A stretch of 64,000 bases of DNA, from positions 3,644 to 67,643 of the forward strand of contig CAZMPO010000010.1 in assembly GCA_964568425.1 (NCBI GenBank), given 5' to 3'. A program made the translations under genes and the position numbers. Numbering within the stretch: the first letter of the stretch is position 1; the number at the start of each line of letters is the position of its first letter. Positions 16,702 through 25,887 of this stretch are shown here, piece by piece. This stretch comes from CAKSQF01 sp964568425 (lineage in GTDB: Bacteria > Bacillota > Clostridia > Oscillospirales > CAG-272). The notes below the pieces were generated by a model. It did no database searches. It saw nothing but the letters and a program-made list of their open reading frames with translations, and was not told the DNA's origin.

Positions 16702-17091
16702 ATGTTCACGGTTGACGCGATGGCGCGAACGCCCGTATACGAGCAGATACGCGATCAGCTCGAAAAATTCATTTTATCCGGAATAATGAAGCCGGGCGAA
16801 CAGCTGCCGTCGGTGAGATCACTTTCTATCGAGTTATCGATAAATCCGAACACGATACTGAAAGCATATTCGGAGCTTGACAACAAAGGGGTAATTACCG
16901 CTGTCCCCGGGAAGGGCTATTTCGTTTGCGACAACGCACGCGACATCCTTTGGATGAGTGCCAGGCGAAGGCTCGGCGAGCTAAGGGCGCAGATACGGGA
17001 CATGGCACTTGCAGGCATCGAAAAAAGCGAGATATACAGTCTTGCAGATCTCGCTTACGAAGATGCGAACAAGGTTCCCGAAAACAAGTAG
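16702..17091 (+). CDS. GntR family regulator, YtrA type
   Basis: The 129-residue product is the short YtrA class: a winged helix-turn-helix (PVYEQIRDQLEKFILSG, GEQLPSVRSL, NPNTILKAYSELDNKGVI) and only a brief dimerisation tail. ATG 16702 has AAAGGAG 9 nt upstream; earlier in-frame codons would run through the operator. YtrA-like proteins repress neighbouring ABC transporter genes that respond to cell-envelope antibiotics. The perfect inverted repeat at 16652-16680 is its likely site, and the ABC genes follow directly. Confidence 0.9.
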   Translation: MFTVDAMARTPVYEQIRDQLEKFILSGIMKPGEQLPSVRSLSIELSINPNTILKAYSELDNKGVITAVPGKGYFVCDNARDILWMSARRRLGELRAQIRDMALAGIEKSEIYSLADLAYEDANKVPENK

Positions 17092-17127
17092 ATCGCATTT
17101 TTTAATTATAGCGAAAGGAAATAACTT

Positions 17128-18021
17128 ATGATCAAAGCAACAAATTTGACGAAGAAATTCGATGGCTTTACCGCCCTCGAAAACATAAGCTGCACGATAA
17201 ACGACGGCTGTATATACGGCATGGTCGGTTCAAACGGAGCAGGCAAATCGACATTTTTACGCATTCTTGCAGGTGTATACAAGCAGGATTACGGTCAGGC
17301 GACGATCGACGGTCAGCCGATCTGGGACAATCCGGATGTGAAGAAAAGGATCGCCTACGTCCCCGACGAGCTGTTTTTTCTGTCGGGATCGAGCATGAAC
17401 CGAATGGCAGATTGCTACAAATCGATATGGAAGTCATTTGACGAAAAGCGATTTAAGGATCTGACGGCGACATTCGGTCTTGATCCGAAAAAGTCGCTCG
17501 GCACATTTTCAAAGGGCATGCGCAGGCAGGCGGCTACAGCTTTGGCACTCGCTTGCAAGCCTGATTACATTTTCTTTGACGAGACCTTTGACGGTCTTGA
17601 TCCCGTAATGCGAAATTATGTCAAAAAGCTGATATGCGATGATGTTATCGAGAGACGCGCATCGGCGATCATTACCTCTCACTCACTTCGCGAGCTTGAG
17701 GACACCTGCGATCAGCTTGCACTTCTTCACAAAGGCGGACTTGTGCTTGAATCGGACATTCAAAATCTGAAGACTGCGCAGTTCAAGATACAGATCGCGT
17801 TCGGCGAAGAATACGACAGGAGCAAATTTGACAAAATCAACATTCTCCATTTCACAAAGCACGGTTCTGTCTCGAACATGATCGTAAAAGGTGATCGCGA
17901 TGAAACATCGGCAAGGCTTTCGGCAATGAAGCCACTTGTCCTTGACATACTTCCACTCTCGCTCGAGGAGGTATTCACCTACGAGATGGAAGCGCTCGGT
18001 TACAAATTCAATCTCGACTAA
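17128..18021 (+). CDS. ABC transporter ATP-binding protein
   Basis: The 297-residue ATPase has Walker A GSNGAGKST near residue 35, signature FSKGMRRQ, Walker B YIFFDE with DGLDP, and the switch histidine in TSHSL. About 90 residues at the C-terminus follow the core. This is the YtrB-like partner of the large permease encoded 14 bp downstream. Start: ATG with GAAAGGAA upstream. Confidence 0.92.
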   Translation: MIKATNLTKKFDGFTALENISCTINDGCIYGMVGSNGAGKSTFLRILAGVYKQDYGQATIDGQPIWDNPDVKKRIAYVPDELFFLSGSSMNRMADCYKSIWKSFDEKRFKDLTATFGLDPKKSLGTFSKGMRRQAATALALACKPDYIFFDETFDGLDPVMRNYVKKLICDDVIERRASAIITSHSLRELEDTCDQLALLHKGGLVLESDIQNLKTAQFKIQIAFGEEYDRSKFDKINILHFTKHGSVSNMIVKGDRDETSARLSAMKPLVLDILPLSLEEVFTYEMEALGYKFNLD

Positions 18022-18035
18022 GGAGGGCAACAGAT

Positions 18036-20261
18036 ATGAAAAACAAAAAGTCATTCAGCTTAGGGCTTTACCTTGAAGCATTAAGACAAACACGAGTGAT
18101 CGGCATACTGTCATTTATAGTCATGACATTTGCCGCGACAATAGTACCGATCGGCGATGTTATAATCATAAACGCCGAAATGAACCAATCAGATCGATTA
18201 TATCAGACAAGTGCCGCTTACGAGATCACCAAGGAAACGGTCACCGGATTTACCATGAATCCCCTGCTCTTTTTCATCTTCCTTGCAGTCGTGCCTGTCA
18301 TGACGATCGCGCTTTTCGGCTTTCTCAACAAGAGAAACACATCCGACTTCTATCACTCGATACCTCACACGCGTCTTTGCATCTATATTTCGTTCATGCT
18401 TGCGATCATCACATGGACGCTTGCTCTGATAGTATCGACATCGGCGATCAGCTCGCTTGTATACGCACTGCTCGGCAAATACTTCATCCCTCTTTATTCG
18501 ACGCTTGTGAAATATGCCGTCGGGTGCTTTATAATATCTCTACTGGTCGCATCTGCGATATCGCTCGCAATGTCGATAACAGGCACGACGCTTACAAATC
18601 TTGTACTTGTCTGCCTTATCCTCTTTGTTCCGAGAGTCTGCTATTTTGCATTTGATGCATCCATTGCAAGCTCGATTGACATATTGGTCCAAGGTCGTGT
18701 TTTGCCGCTCTCGGGTAAAGGGTACAACATGCTCACCGATGTTTTTATGTCGGTCATGGGGCTTATGAATTCGTATGATCTGCTTGGCACCTTCTTTAAT
18801 CTCAGCGGTATCATATACACCACACTTCTCTCGCTGGTCTATGCCTGCCTTGGCGCGTTTTTCTTCTGCAGGCGAAAGAGCGAGGCGGCGGGACGCTCGG
18901 CGCCCAGTCGCAGACTTCAGAACATTTATCGCTATGCGGTCACAATGGTCGTATGTTTCATCTCGATAGCGGTGATCCTTTCTTCGAGAAGATCGCTTGA
19001 CGAGGGTGACATTGTCGGTATCGTCATCATTTACTTGGTGGCTCTGCTTGCATATTTCATTTACGAACTGATAACGACGAGAAAGATCAAAAATCTCGCA
19101 CGTGCGATCCCCGGACTGCTCGTTGTCGTCCTGCTCAATGTTGTTCTGATCGGCGCGGGCAATATAACAAAGAACTCGGCAATGACTTACAGCCCCGATC
19201 CCGATGAGATCGAGAGCATACAGATCTACAACGGATACGAAAATTACAAACACAACTTTGATTATATCGAATACAAGCAGTTTGTTTACAGTGACTACAA
19301 GATAACCGATCTGGAGATCAAAAAGATCGTATCGAACACTTTGCGAGATAATATTGAGCTCATAAAAGACAAGAAGAGTTTTTGGTCACAGAACGGCACT
19401 ACGGCGACTGTAATAATTCAAACAAAGGGATCATCGAAATACCGCAACATCATACTGACCGACGAGGATTATTCGAGGCTTAACTACTCGCTCTTTGACA
19501 ACGAAGATTTCAGGAATAACTTCACAAAGCTGCCCGATGATTACACATCCGTATACTTCACATCCGATGTTGCAGGCGCCCAACTCTCCACCGATGACGC
19601 CGAAGAGATATACAACAAGTTAAGAGAAGAGCTTGCCGATGTTTCATACGACACACTCTACAACAAATTACTCAAAGACAGCTACGGCAGCATAAACATC
19701 AGGGTATACGCTCTCGTTAAAAATCAGAGTGTAAGCATTAACGTACCGATCTTTGGTGATATTTGTCCCGAGACTTACAGTCTCTGCCTTGCAAAAGCGA
19801 CGGAGAACACAAAAGATTCACTTGACGACCTGCGTGCCGATCTTAAAGAGATACAAAACGCCACCGAGACCGAAGACGAAAAATACGGTCCTTGGGCAGA
19901 TATGGTTTTCTATCTCTATGACAAGGAAAGCGACAGTTACCTTCAATCATCCTTCTATCTTGACGCAACATCAAACAAGGTTGCTAATGATGACATAAAC
20001 AACCTCCTTGAGCTACTGTCAAACTACAAATCGGACGATCTGCCGAAATACGGTGACAGTTATCTCTCCGCAAGCATCACCAGGCTCACAGACGAGTATT
20101 ACGAGGATGATGATTATGTCATGGCGAGTTACGAAGATTCCAGATATCTTATCAACATCAAAGACGCTGACGCGGAAACGATAGCCAAAGCGGTCGATAA
20201 AATAGCACAGATACTCAACGGTTCCGTCTCGGGCGATTGGGATACCGCTGTTGTAGAATAA
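18036..20261 (+). CDS. Large ABC-2-like permease with an extracytoplasmic domain
   Basis: The 741-residue protein has two hydrophobic helices near the N-terminus (about residues 20-45 and 75-95) and further helices at about 110-140, 150-175, 185-205, 235-285, 300-320, 330-345 and 355-375. Residues about 380-740 form one soluble domain rich in Asp, Asn, Ser and Tyr. The layout, with the GntR and ATPase genes, suits an exporter or a bacitracin-type flux sensor of the Ytr class. The transported molecule cannot be named. A GGAGGG site precedes the ATG. Confidence 0.75.
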   Translation: MKNKKSFSLGLYLEALRQTRVIGILSFIVMTFAATIVPIGDVIIINAEMNQSDRLYQTSAAYEITKETVTGFTMNPLLFFIFLAVVPVMTIALFGFLNKRNTSDFYHSIPHTRLCIYISFMLAIITWTLALIVSTSAISSLVYALLGKYFIPLYSTLVKYAVGCFIISLLVASAISLAMSITGTTLTNLVLVCLILFVPRVCYFAFDASIASSIDILVQGRVLPLSGKGYNMLTDVFMSVMGLMNSYDLLGTFFNLSGIIYTTLLSLVYACLGAFFFCRRKSEAAGRSAPSRRLQNIYRYAVTMVVCFISIAVILSSRRSLDEGDIVGIVIIYLVALLAYFIYELITTRKIKNLARAIPGLLVVVLLNVVLIGAGNITKNSAMTYSPDPDEIESIQIYNGYENYKHNFDYIEYKQFVYSDYKITDLEIKKIVSNTLRDNIELIKDKKSFWSQNGTTATVIIQTKGSSKYRNIILTDEDYSRLNYSLFDNEDFRNNFTKLPDDYTSVYFTSDVAGAQLSTDDAEEIYNKLREELADVSYDTLYNKLLKDSYGSINIRVYALVKNQSVSINVPIFGDICPETYSLCLAKATENTKDSLDDLRADLKEIQNATETEDEKYGPWADMVFYLYDKESDSYLQSSFYLDATSNKVANDDINNLLELLSNYKSDDLPKYGDSYLSASITRLTDEYYEDDDYVMASYEDSRYLINIKDADAETIAKAVDKIAQILNGSVSGDWDTAVVE

Positions 20262-20276
20262 GCGAGGTCTTTATCA

Positions 20277-20978
20277 ATGAAGTTCAAAAAATTCATCGCC
20301 GTTTTGGGGTTTGTCGCTCTGCTTCTGACATCATGCATGTCAATTCCCGATGGCAGCCCGATCGGCGGATCGGAGCAAGTCAAGGAAAAACTCACGATAT
20401 GTCTTGATGCGGGGCACGGGATTGGTGATGTCGGCGCGATATCGCCATTTAAGAATGGTGACGGCAGTGAGATCTACGAAAAAGACATTAATTACGCGCT
20501 TGTTCTGATCATAAAAGAAGATCTTGAGGCGATGGGTTACGATGTTATCCTTCCGCGAGGGGGCGATAACGAAGAGCCTGTCGCCGGGTACGATGATGAG
20601 GGCAAAAGCGGTATCGTACAGCGTGTAAAGTTTGCCAACAAAAACAAATACGATCTGTACATCAGCATCCACTGCAACTCATTCTCGGATGAAAATGTGA
20701 GCGGAACAAGACTCTATTACAACAATGGTAACAACGGAAAAAAGAACAAAAAGCTCGCCGCATCTCTTTCGTCGGCGATCGGGGCAAAGTTTTCAGTCGA
20801 GCCGAAAACTTACAACAATGCAGATCTGTACGCCGTTACGGCGACAGACATGCCCGCGTGTCTGATCGAGATCGGATTTATCACAAATAAGGGCGATCTC
20901 GACAAGATGCTTGACCCATCATGGAGAGAGGATTTTGCAAACGCCCTGTCGGTCGGAATTTCAAATTATCTTAAATAA
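20277..20978 (+). CDS. N-acetylmuramoyl-L-alanine amidase lipoprotein (Amidase_3)
   Basis: The 233-residue product has a lipoprotein signal with lipobox LLTSC (Cys 20). The amidase-3 fold follows, with its zinc and catalytic residues in LDAGHG, YEKDINYALVL, SIHCNSF and LIEIGFITN. It cuts the bond between muramic acid and the stem peptide and should be held on the outer face of the membrane. It follows the permease gene by 15 bp, which ties the GntR-ABC operon to cell-wall remodelling. Confidence 0.9.
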   Translation: MKFKKFIAVLGFVALLLTSCMSIPDGSPIGGSEQVKEKLTICLDAGHGIGDVGAISPFKNGDGSEIYEKDINYALVLIIKEDLEAMGYDVILPRGGDNEEPVAGYDDEGKSGIVQRVKFANKNKYDLYISIHCNSFSDENVSGTRLYYNNGNNGKKNKKLAASLSSAIGAKFSVEPKTYNNADLYAVTATDMPACLIEIGFITNKGDLDKMLDPSWREDFANALSVGISNYLK

Positions 20979-20983
20979 AGAGC

Positions 20984-21023
20984 AAACACATCGATTGATT
21001 CTCGTCAATCGATGTGTTTGTTT
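20984..21023. terminator. Bidirectional terminator between amidase and yebC genes
   Basis: AAACACATCGATTGA and its exact complement form a 15-bp stem with loop TTCTCG, followed by GTTT on the plus strand and preceded by A-rich sequence for the minus strand. Confidence 0.85.
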
Positions 21024-21044
21024 ATTGGTTATTATGATGCAAGA

Positions 21045-21770
21045 TCAGTCGTTTGTCTCCCAGTTATGGTAAACATCCTGAACATCGTCATCATCCTCGA
21101 GAGCCTCGATGAGATTTTCCATGTTTTTGATATCATCTTCATTTTCGAGAGTGACATAGGACGACGGAACCTTTGTGACCTCGGCGGAGTCGAGGGTATA
21201 TTTTGCCTCGAGTGCATCCTTTACGGCACCAAGATCGTCGGGCTCGGTGTAGATCTCGAAAAGATCGCCGTCGGCAATGAAATCTGCCGCACCCGCCTCG
21301 AGGGCATCCTCCATGACCTTATCCTCGTCATAGTCGCCGTCCTCGTTGTTGATAACGATAAGTCCCTGATCGGAGAACATAAAGCTAACGCATCCCTGCG
21401 TACCCATGTTGCCGCCGAATTTATCGAAATAGTGGCGGACATTGCCGGCAGTTCTGGTCTTTTTATCGGTCGCGGTGGTAACTATGACCGCAACGCCTGC
21501 AGGACCGTAGCCCTCGTATGTGTATTCTTCGTAAACAACATCGTCCGCACCCGCTTTATCGATAATGCGCTTGATGTTATCGTTGGGCACGTTAAGGCTC
21601 TTGGCTTTCGAGATAAGATCGCGGAGCTTAGTGTTCGACGTGGGATCGGGACCGCCCTCTCTGACTGCGATGGATATCTCCTTGCCTACCTTTGTAAAGA
21701 CCTTTGCACGCTGTGCGTCGGTCTTTTCCTTTTTATGCATTATATTTTTCCATTTGCTGTGTCCTGACAT
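21045..21770 (-). CDS. YebC/PmpR family transcription or translation factor
   Basis: The 241-residue product begins MSGHSKWKNIMHKKEKTDA and is full length for the family. Recent work assigns some members a role in relieving ribosome stalling at proline stretches; others were described as DNA-binding regulators. It lies 18 bp after argS and probably shares its transcript. Confidence 0.94.
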   Translation of the reverse strand: MSGHSKWKNIMHKKEKTDAQRAKVFTKVGKEISIAVREGGPDPTSNTKLRDLISKAKSLNVPNDNIKRIIDKAGADDVVYEEYTYEGYGPAGVAVIVTTATDKKTRTAGNVRHYFDKFGGNMGTQGCVSFMFSDQGLIVINNEDGDYDEDKVMEDALEAGAADFIADGDLFEIYTEPDDLGAVKDALEAKYTLDSAEVTKVPSSYVTLENEDDIKNMENLIEALEDDDDVQDVYHNWETND

Positions 21771-21788
21771 TTGTTATTACTCCTTATG

Positions 21789-23507
21789 TTATATTTTTTC
21801 GGGCGTCTTCAGGCAGATAAGCGGAAGCGCACTGTGAAGAACGGTGTTGGTTGCCTTGGCAAGCGCAACTCTCGTGTTTTTGACCGCCTCGTCCTCTGCC
21901 GAGAGAATGGGGCACTCGTGATAGAAGCGATTGAACGCGGTCGATACGGCGAGGATGTATCTCGTGATGACCGACGGCTCATAATCGGATACGGCGCGCA
22001 GTACGCTTTCGGAAAATTCGGACAAGACCTTGGCGAGCTCACTCTCGAAGGGCGAGGTGAATTTTATCGCACGGGGATCAACATCGCTCGCTTTTTCGAG
22101 TATCGAGCAGGTGCGCGCGTAGGTGTACTGAACATACGGACCGGTATTACCGTCAAAGGAGAGGGCATCGTCCATTTTGAAGCTGATATCCTTTATGCGG
22201 TTGTTCATGAGATAGTAGAACACGACCGCACCGACTCCGACCGCCTCGGCAGTCTCGGCTTTGTTTTCGAGGTCGGGATTCTTTTCATTTATGACATCGG
22301 TCACCTTTTCGACAGCTGCGGCGAACACATCGCGCAAAAGGACGACATTTCCGTGACGGGTCGAAAGCTTTACGCCGTCAATGCTGACAGTTCCGTAAGG
22401 GACATGGACGAGCTTGTCATACCAATCGTAGCCCATCAGCTCTACGACCTTGAACCACTGTGCAAAATGAAGGCTCTGCTGAGAGGATGTTACATAGATG
22501 CACTTGTCAAAATCGTATGTGCGCTTACGGTAAACGGCGGCGGCGATGTCGCGTGTGGGGTAAAGGGTCGAGCCGTCGCGCTTTAAGATAAGGCAGACAG
22601 GCATATTGTACTCGGACAGATCAACGACCGACGCACCGTCGTCAAGCTTCAAAAGTCCGCTCTCGCGAAGCACTTGAACCTGCTCGGGCATTTTATCGGT
22701 ATAAAACGACTCGCCGTTGTACGAATCAAATGTGATGCCGAGCTGATCGTAGGTCTTCTGATATTCGGCAAGTGAAAGCTCGATAAACCATTTCCAAAGC
22801 TTTATGTTGTCGGGGTCGTTGTGCTCAAGCTTTGTAAACTCGGCTCTTGCAAGGTCGTTTAACGACTCGTCCTTCTCCGCCTCCTCGTGGAAGCGAACAT
22901 AAAGAGCCACCAGCCCATCAATACCCTCTTTTTCGATATCGGCGGCAGAGCCCCACTTGCGGAATGCAACGATCAGCTTGCCGAACTGCGTTCCCCAGTC
23001 GCCGAGATGGTTGATGCCGACGCACTTATATCCGCAAAATTCGTGCAGTTTTTTGAGCGAATGTCCGATAACCGTCGTGCCGAGGTGTCCGATGTGAAAA
23101 GGCTTTGCGACATTCGGCGATGAATAGTCAAGCACGACAGTCTTTCCTTCACCGATGTCCGGGCGTCCGTATGCCTCACCCTTCTCGAGTATCTCGGGGA
23201 GCGTGTCCTGCTCGTAATACGAATTTGCGATCTTGAAATTAAGATAACCGCCGACAACATTGATCTTGTCAACAAATGTCAGTGCGGAGAGTGCCTCATC
23301 CTGCGAGAGAGTCGCGGCGATCACGGGCGGAGCTTTACGAAGAAGCTTTGAAAAGCGGAAGCACGGCAGTGCGATATCACCCATCGAATCATCGGGAGGA
23401 TATTCGAGCATCGCACAGATGTCATCCGCCGAAAAAGAATTATCGCCCGCAACCTTGCATATTGCATCGCAAAGCACGGATGCGAGGCTGTTTTTTAATT
23501 TTTGCAT
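21789..23507 (-). CDS. argS: Arginyl-tRNA synthetase
   Basis: The 572-residue class I synthetase has the N-terminal ArgRS domain, the HIGH motif as AKPFHIGHLGTT near residue 132, GDWGTQFG, and KLSTRHGNVV in the KMSK position, a divergence usual in this enzyme. The DALR anticodon-binding domain closes the protein. It charges tRNA-Arg; a tRNA-Arg(CCG) gene lies at 40207-40284. Confidence 0.97.
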   Translation of the reverse strand: MQKLKNSLASVLCDAICKVAGDNSFSADDICAMLEYPPDDSMGDIALPCFRFSKLLRKAPPVIAATLSQDEALSALTFVDKINVVGGYLNFKIANSYYEQDTLPEILEKGEAYGRPDIGEGKTVVLDYSSPNVAKPFHIGHLGTTVIGHSLKKLHEFCGYKCVGINHLGDWGTQFGKLIVAFRKWGSAADIEKEGIDGLVALYVRFHEEAEKDESLNDLARAEFTKLEHNDPDNIKLWKWFIELSLAEYQKTYDQLGITFDSYNGESFYTDKMPEQVQVLRESGLLKLDDGASVVDLSEYNMPVCLILKRDGSTLYPTRDIAAAVYRKRTYDFDKCIYVTSSQQSLHFAQWFKVVELMGYDWYDKLVHVPYGTVSIDGVKLSTRHGNVVLLRDVFAAAVEKVTDVINEKNPDLENKAETAEAVGVGAVVFYYLMNNRIKDISFKMDDALSFDGNTGPYVQYTYARTCSILEKASDVDPRAIKFTSPFESELAKVLSEFSESVLRAVSDYEPSVITRYILAVSTAFNRFYHECPILSAEDEAVKNTRVALAKATNTVLHSALPLICLKTPEKI

Positions 23508-23551
23508 AACCGAAATCCTTTGTCTTGATAAAATGCATTAAAATACATTAT

Positions 23552-23580
23552 ATTATAGCACATTATCGTATTTATTTCAA
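23552..23580 (-). promoter_or_regulatory. Sigma-A promoter of argS-yebC
   Basis: TTGAAA, 17 bp and TATAAT on the minus strand, about 45 bp before argS. No T-box leader fits in the short 5' region. Confidence 0.8.
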
Positions 23581-23610
23581 GCCTTTTTCGAAAAAAATTT
23601 TCAAATTGTC

Positions 23611-23639
23611 TTGCCAATCGGTTATAAATGTGGTATAAT
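23611..23639 (+). promoter_or_regulatory. Sigma-A promoter of the esterase gene
   Basis: TTGCCA, 17 bp and TATAAT, about 29 bp before the ATG at 23668. Confidence 0.8.
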
Positions 23640-23667
23640 ATAAAAAACGAAAAAGGGTGGGATCGAA

Positions 23668-24441
23668 ATGGCTTTTCTTCGGGTGGATTTTCATTCGGAT
23701 GTACTCGGCATGGCAATGGGGATGGATGTTATTCTTCCGCAGATTGCTCAGACACAGATCGGCATGGCATCATCGGGCGGAGGCGGTTGCAAGACACTTT
23801 ATCTGCTTCACGGGCTATCCGACGATCAGACAATATGGGCAAGGCGGACATCGATCGAGCGGTATGTTGCGGGCAAGAACATTGCCGTTGTAATGCCGAA
23901 CGCGCACAAGAGCTGGTACACGGATGCCGTTTGCGGAGAGTGCTACATGGAATACATTTCAAAAGAAGTACCCGCGATCTGTCGATCGATGTTCAGGCAG
24001 ATGAGCGGACGGCGCGAGGACAATTTTATCGCAGGGCTATCCATGGGCGGTTACGGTGCGCTCAAGATCGCACTATCGATGCCCGAGGCTTTTGCAGCGT
24101 GTGCGGGGCTTTCGGGAGCATACGACATAGAGCACAGATTTGCGCGTTGTCCGAGCGATCAAAGCATGAAATTGATCTTCGGCGCGCCAGAGAATGTACG
24201 GGATTCGATCAACGATGTCTATCATCTCGCGCGTACTCTTGCGGAGAGCGGAAAAGAGCTGCCGAGGGTATATTTATGGTGCGGAACGGATGACGGTCTG
24301 TATGGCGAGACAGAGCGCATGGGCGCGCTTCTTGGCGAGTGCGGATATGATCTGTCATACAACAGTTCGGCAGGCGATCACACATGGTTCTACTGGGACA
24401 GGGAGATACAGAAAGCGATCGATTTCATGTTATCCGAGTAA
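23668..24441 (+). CDS. Esterase-D-type alpha/beta hydrolase
   Basis: The 257-residue product has LLHGLSDDQTIW near the N-terminus (oxyanion region), nucleophile elbow GLSMGGYGALK, an acidic residue in CGTDDGLYGE and the histidine in GDHTWFYW. The family includes tributyrin esterase EstA and acyl-ester or feruloyl esterases. No signal peptide is seen. Start: ATG with AAGGGTGGGA upstream. Single-gene unit with its own promoter and terminator. Confidence 0.88.
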   Translation: MAFLRVDFHSDVLGMAMGMDVILPQIAQTQIGMASSGGGGCKTLYLLHGLSDDQTIWARRTSIERYVAGKNIAVVMPNAHKSWYTDAVCGECYMEYISKEVPAICRSMFRQMSGRREDNFIAGLSMGGYGALKIALSMPEAFAACAGLSGAYDIEHRFARCPSDQSMKLIFGAPENVRDSINDVYHLARTLAESGKELPRVYLWCGTDDGLYGETERMGALLGECGYDLSYNSSAGDHTWFYWDREIQKAIDFMLSE

Positions 24442-24476
24442 AAAATCGGGCGAGTTTTGCGGCTCGCCCGATTTTT
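24441..24476. terminator. Bidirectional terminator between esterase and SLH genes
   Basis: AAAAATCGGGCGAG and CTCGCCCGATTTTT form a 14-bp stem over an 8-nt loop between convergent genes. Confidence 0.92.
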
Positions 24477-24481
24477 GGGAT

Positions 24482-25729
24482 CTAACTATTTGTATTTGCG
24501 TGCTCATACAGTGCAAGGAGCATGATAGCGGCACTCTCACGAGTGAGGTTTGAATTTGCGGACGCATCATCGAAATCTCTGATCAGTCCGATATCAACAA
24601 GGCAGGAGATCGAGCCGTCCGCATCAACACTATCTGTGATGTTATGATCGAGTGAGAGGATCTCGGAGATCATTGCCGCCGCCTCGGAGAGGGTCACCGA
24701 TCTTTCGGGCATGAAGCTACTCTGTTTGACGATCCATCCCTCGCGCTCTGCCGTCGCGACAAACGGGCGAAAGCAATCGCGGATCGCATTATCGTCATCA
24801 AACGAGGTCTCAAGCGTGCCATCATCCGCGTTCTTCCCTGCCGCGGTCATGGCAAGTGACAAAAACTCAGCCCTTGACATTTCGGCATTTGGTTCAAAAT
24901 AATATTTGCCGCCCATCATTCGACCGACCGTTATCCCCGATTCGGCAAGTCTTATCGCGGCAAGCTCGGCTTTGCTGTTTTTCATATCGCAGTACTCGAT
25001 ATCGATCTTCGGTTTTTCGACGGTAAGCGAAACAATCGTCCTTTCGCCCATATTTCCGTGCGAGTCGACAATTTGGTACACAAAGCCGTCAGAGCCAAAG
25101 AAATCATCGACAGGCGTATAGACAAAATCGCCCTTTGTGCTGTCGGTGAGTCTAAGCGTTCCGTTTTTAGGGTAATCGACAATCATATATCTGATACTGT
25201 CGCCCTCTGGGTCGTGTCCGTCGAGGCGATCGTAAAGTGGGATATTTTCGATAGTCGTGCGTGTGATAATACCATCGGTCGAGGCGCTTGTCGGGGCGAA
25301 GTTCAGCTCGGAAACAAGACTCAGCGAGCAGGTAAGCGCGATCGGTTGCGAGGACGAGACCGTCCCGAACACGAAACTGCAATTTGTCTCTTTTGCCTTT
25401 TTGGGAACGAATGTGAGTTTTGATATCGATTTTCGGGATATGATCTGCCCTGTCATCACGGGTGTTGACGAGAGGTAGAGTGTTCCGCTCTCGGCACTCG
25501 GCAGGGTCAGGACGGTTATGCTGTTTATTCGCTTCATTCCGAGGGCGTTTTCGAAATCCTCGGGGGCAAATTCGATCGGATATGACGACATTCCGGTCTT
25601 ATAAACGGTAATTCCCGAGGCTAAAACATCAAGTCCCGGAGAGAGTGCGCCGTCATCGGCGGAGAGCGGAATAATGCATGTTGACGCAAATATCGTCAAC
25701 GCGGCGAGAAATGAAAGGATCTTTTTCAT
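24482..25729 (-). CDS. Secreted S-layer-homology protein with a cadherin-like domain
   Basis: The 415-residue product has a signal peptide (MKKILSFLAALTIFASTCII), an unassigned domain (about 25-165), a cadherin-like region (about 170-250, DGHDPEGDSIRYMIVDYPKN through VYTPVDDFFGSDGF), and a C-terminal stretch resembling one to two SLH repeats (GGKYYFEPNAEMSRAEFLSL, then SVTLSEAAAMI). SLH repeats bind pyruvylated cell-wall polymers, so it is likely wall-attached. An AGGAGG site precedes the ATG. Confidence 0.75.
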   Translation of the reverse strand: MKKILSFLAALTIFASTCIIPLSADDGALSPGLDVLASGITVYKTGMSSYPIEFAPEDFENALGMKRINSITVLTLPSAESGTLYLSSTPVMTGQIISRKSISKLTFVPKKAKETNCSFVFGTVSSSQPIALTCSLSLVSELNFAPTSASTDGIITRTTIENIPLYDRLDGHDPEGDSIRYMIVDYPKNGTLRLTDSTKGDFVYTPVDDFFGSDGFVYQIVDSHGNMGERTIVSLTVEKPKIDIEYCDMKNSKAELAAIRLAESGITVGRMMGGKYYFEPNAEMSRAEFLSLAMTAAGKNADDGTLETSFDDDNAIRDCFRPFVATAEREGWIVKQSSFMPERSVTLSEAAAMISEILSLDHNITDSVDADGSISCLVDIGLIRDFDDASANSNLTRESAAIMLLALYEHANTNS

Positions 25730-25887
25730 GTCAGACCTCCTGAACGGTCTGTGCGACCGTTTATTTGTGATGATATTTTGAGCTTTCGAGCGTGATAATA
25801 TACCTTTTACAGAAAATTAAGAAAAAATTTATTGAGGCGGCGAAAATATATGATACAATGGTTCAGCAAATATTCGGGAGGCATGCG

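Noticed and set aside
18540..19253. Minus-strand frame of 237 codons opposite the ABC permease gene
   Set aside because: Shadow frame inside a clearly coding plus-strand gene; strongly charged, with no domain.
22360..22400. Missing canonical KMSK motif in ArgRS as a sign of decay
   Set aside because: ArgRS commonly lacks a standard KMSKS and the protein is otherwise full length and conserved.
21012..22586. Plus-strand frames of 251 and 271 codons opposite yebC and argS
   Set aside because: Antisense of well-identified conserved genes; no promoter or ribosome site in that direction.
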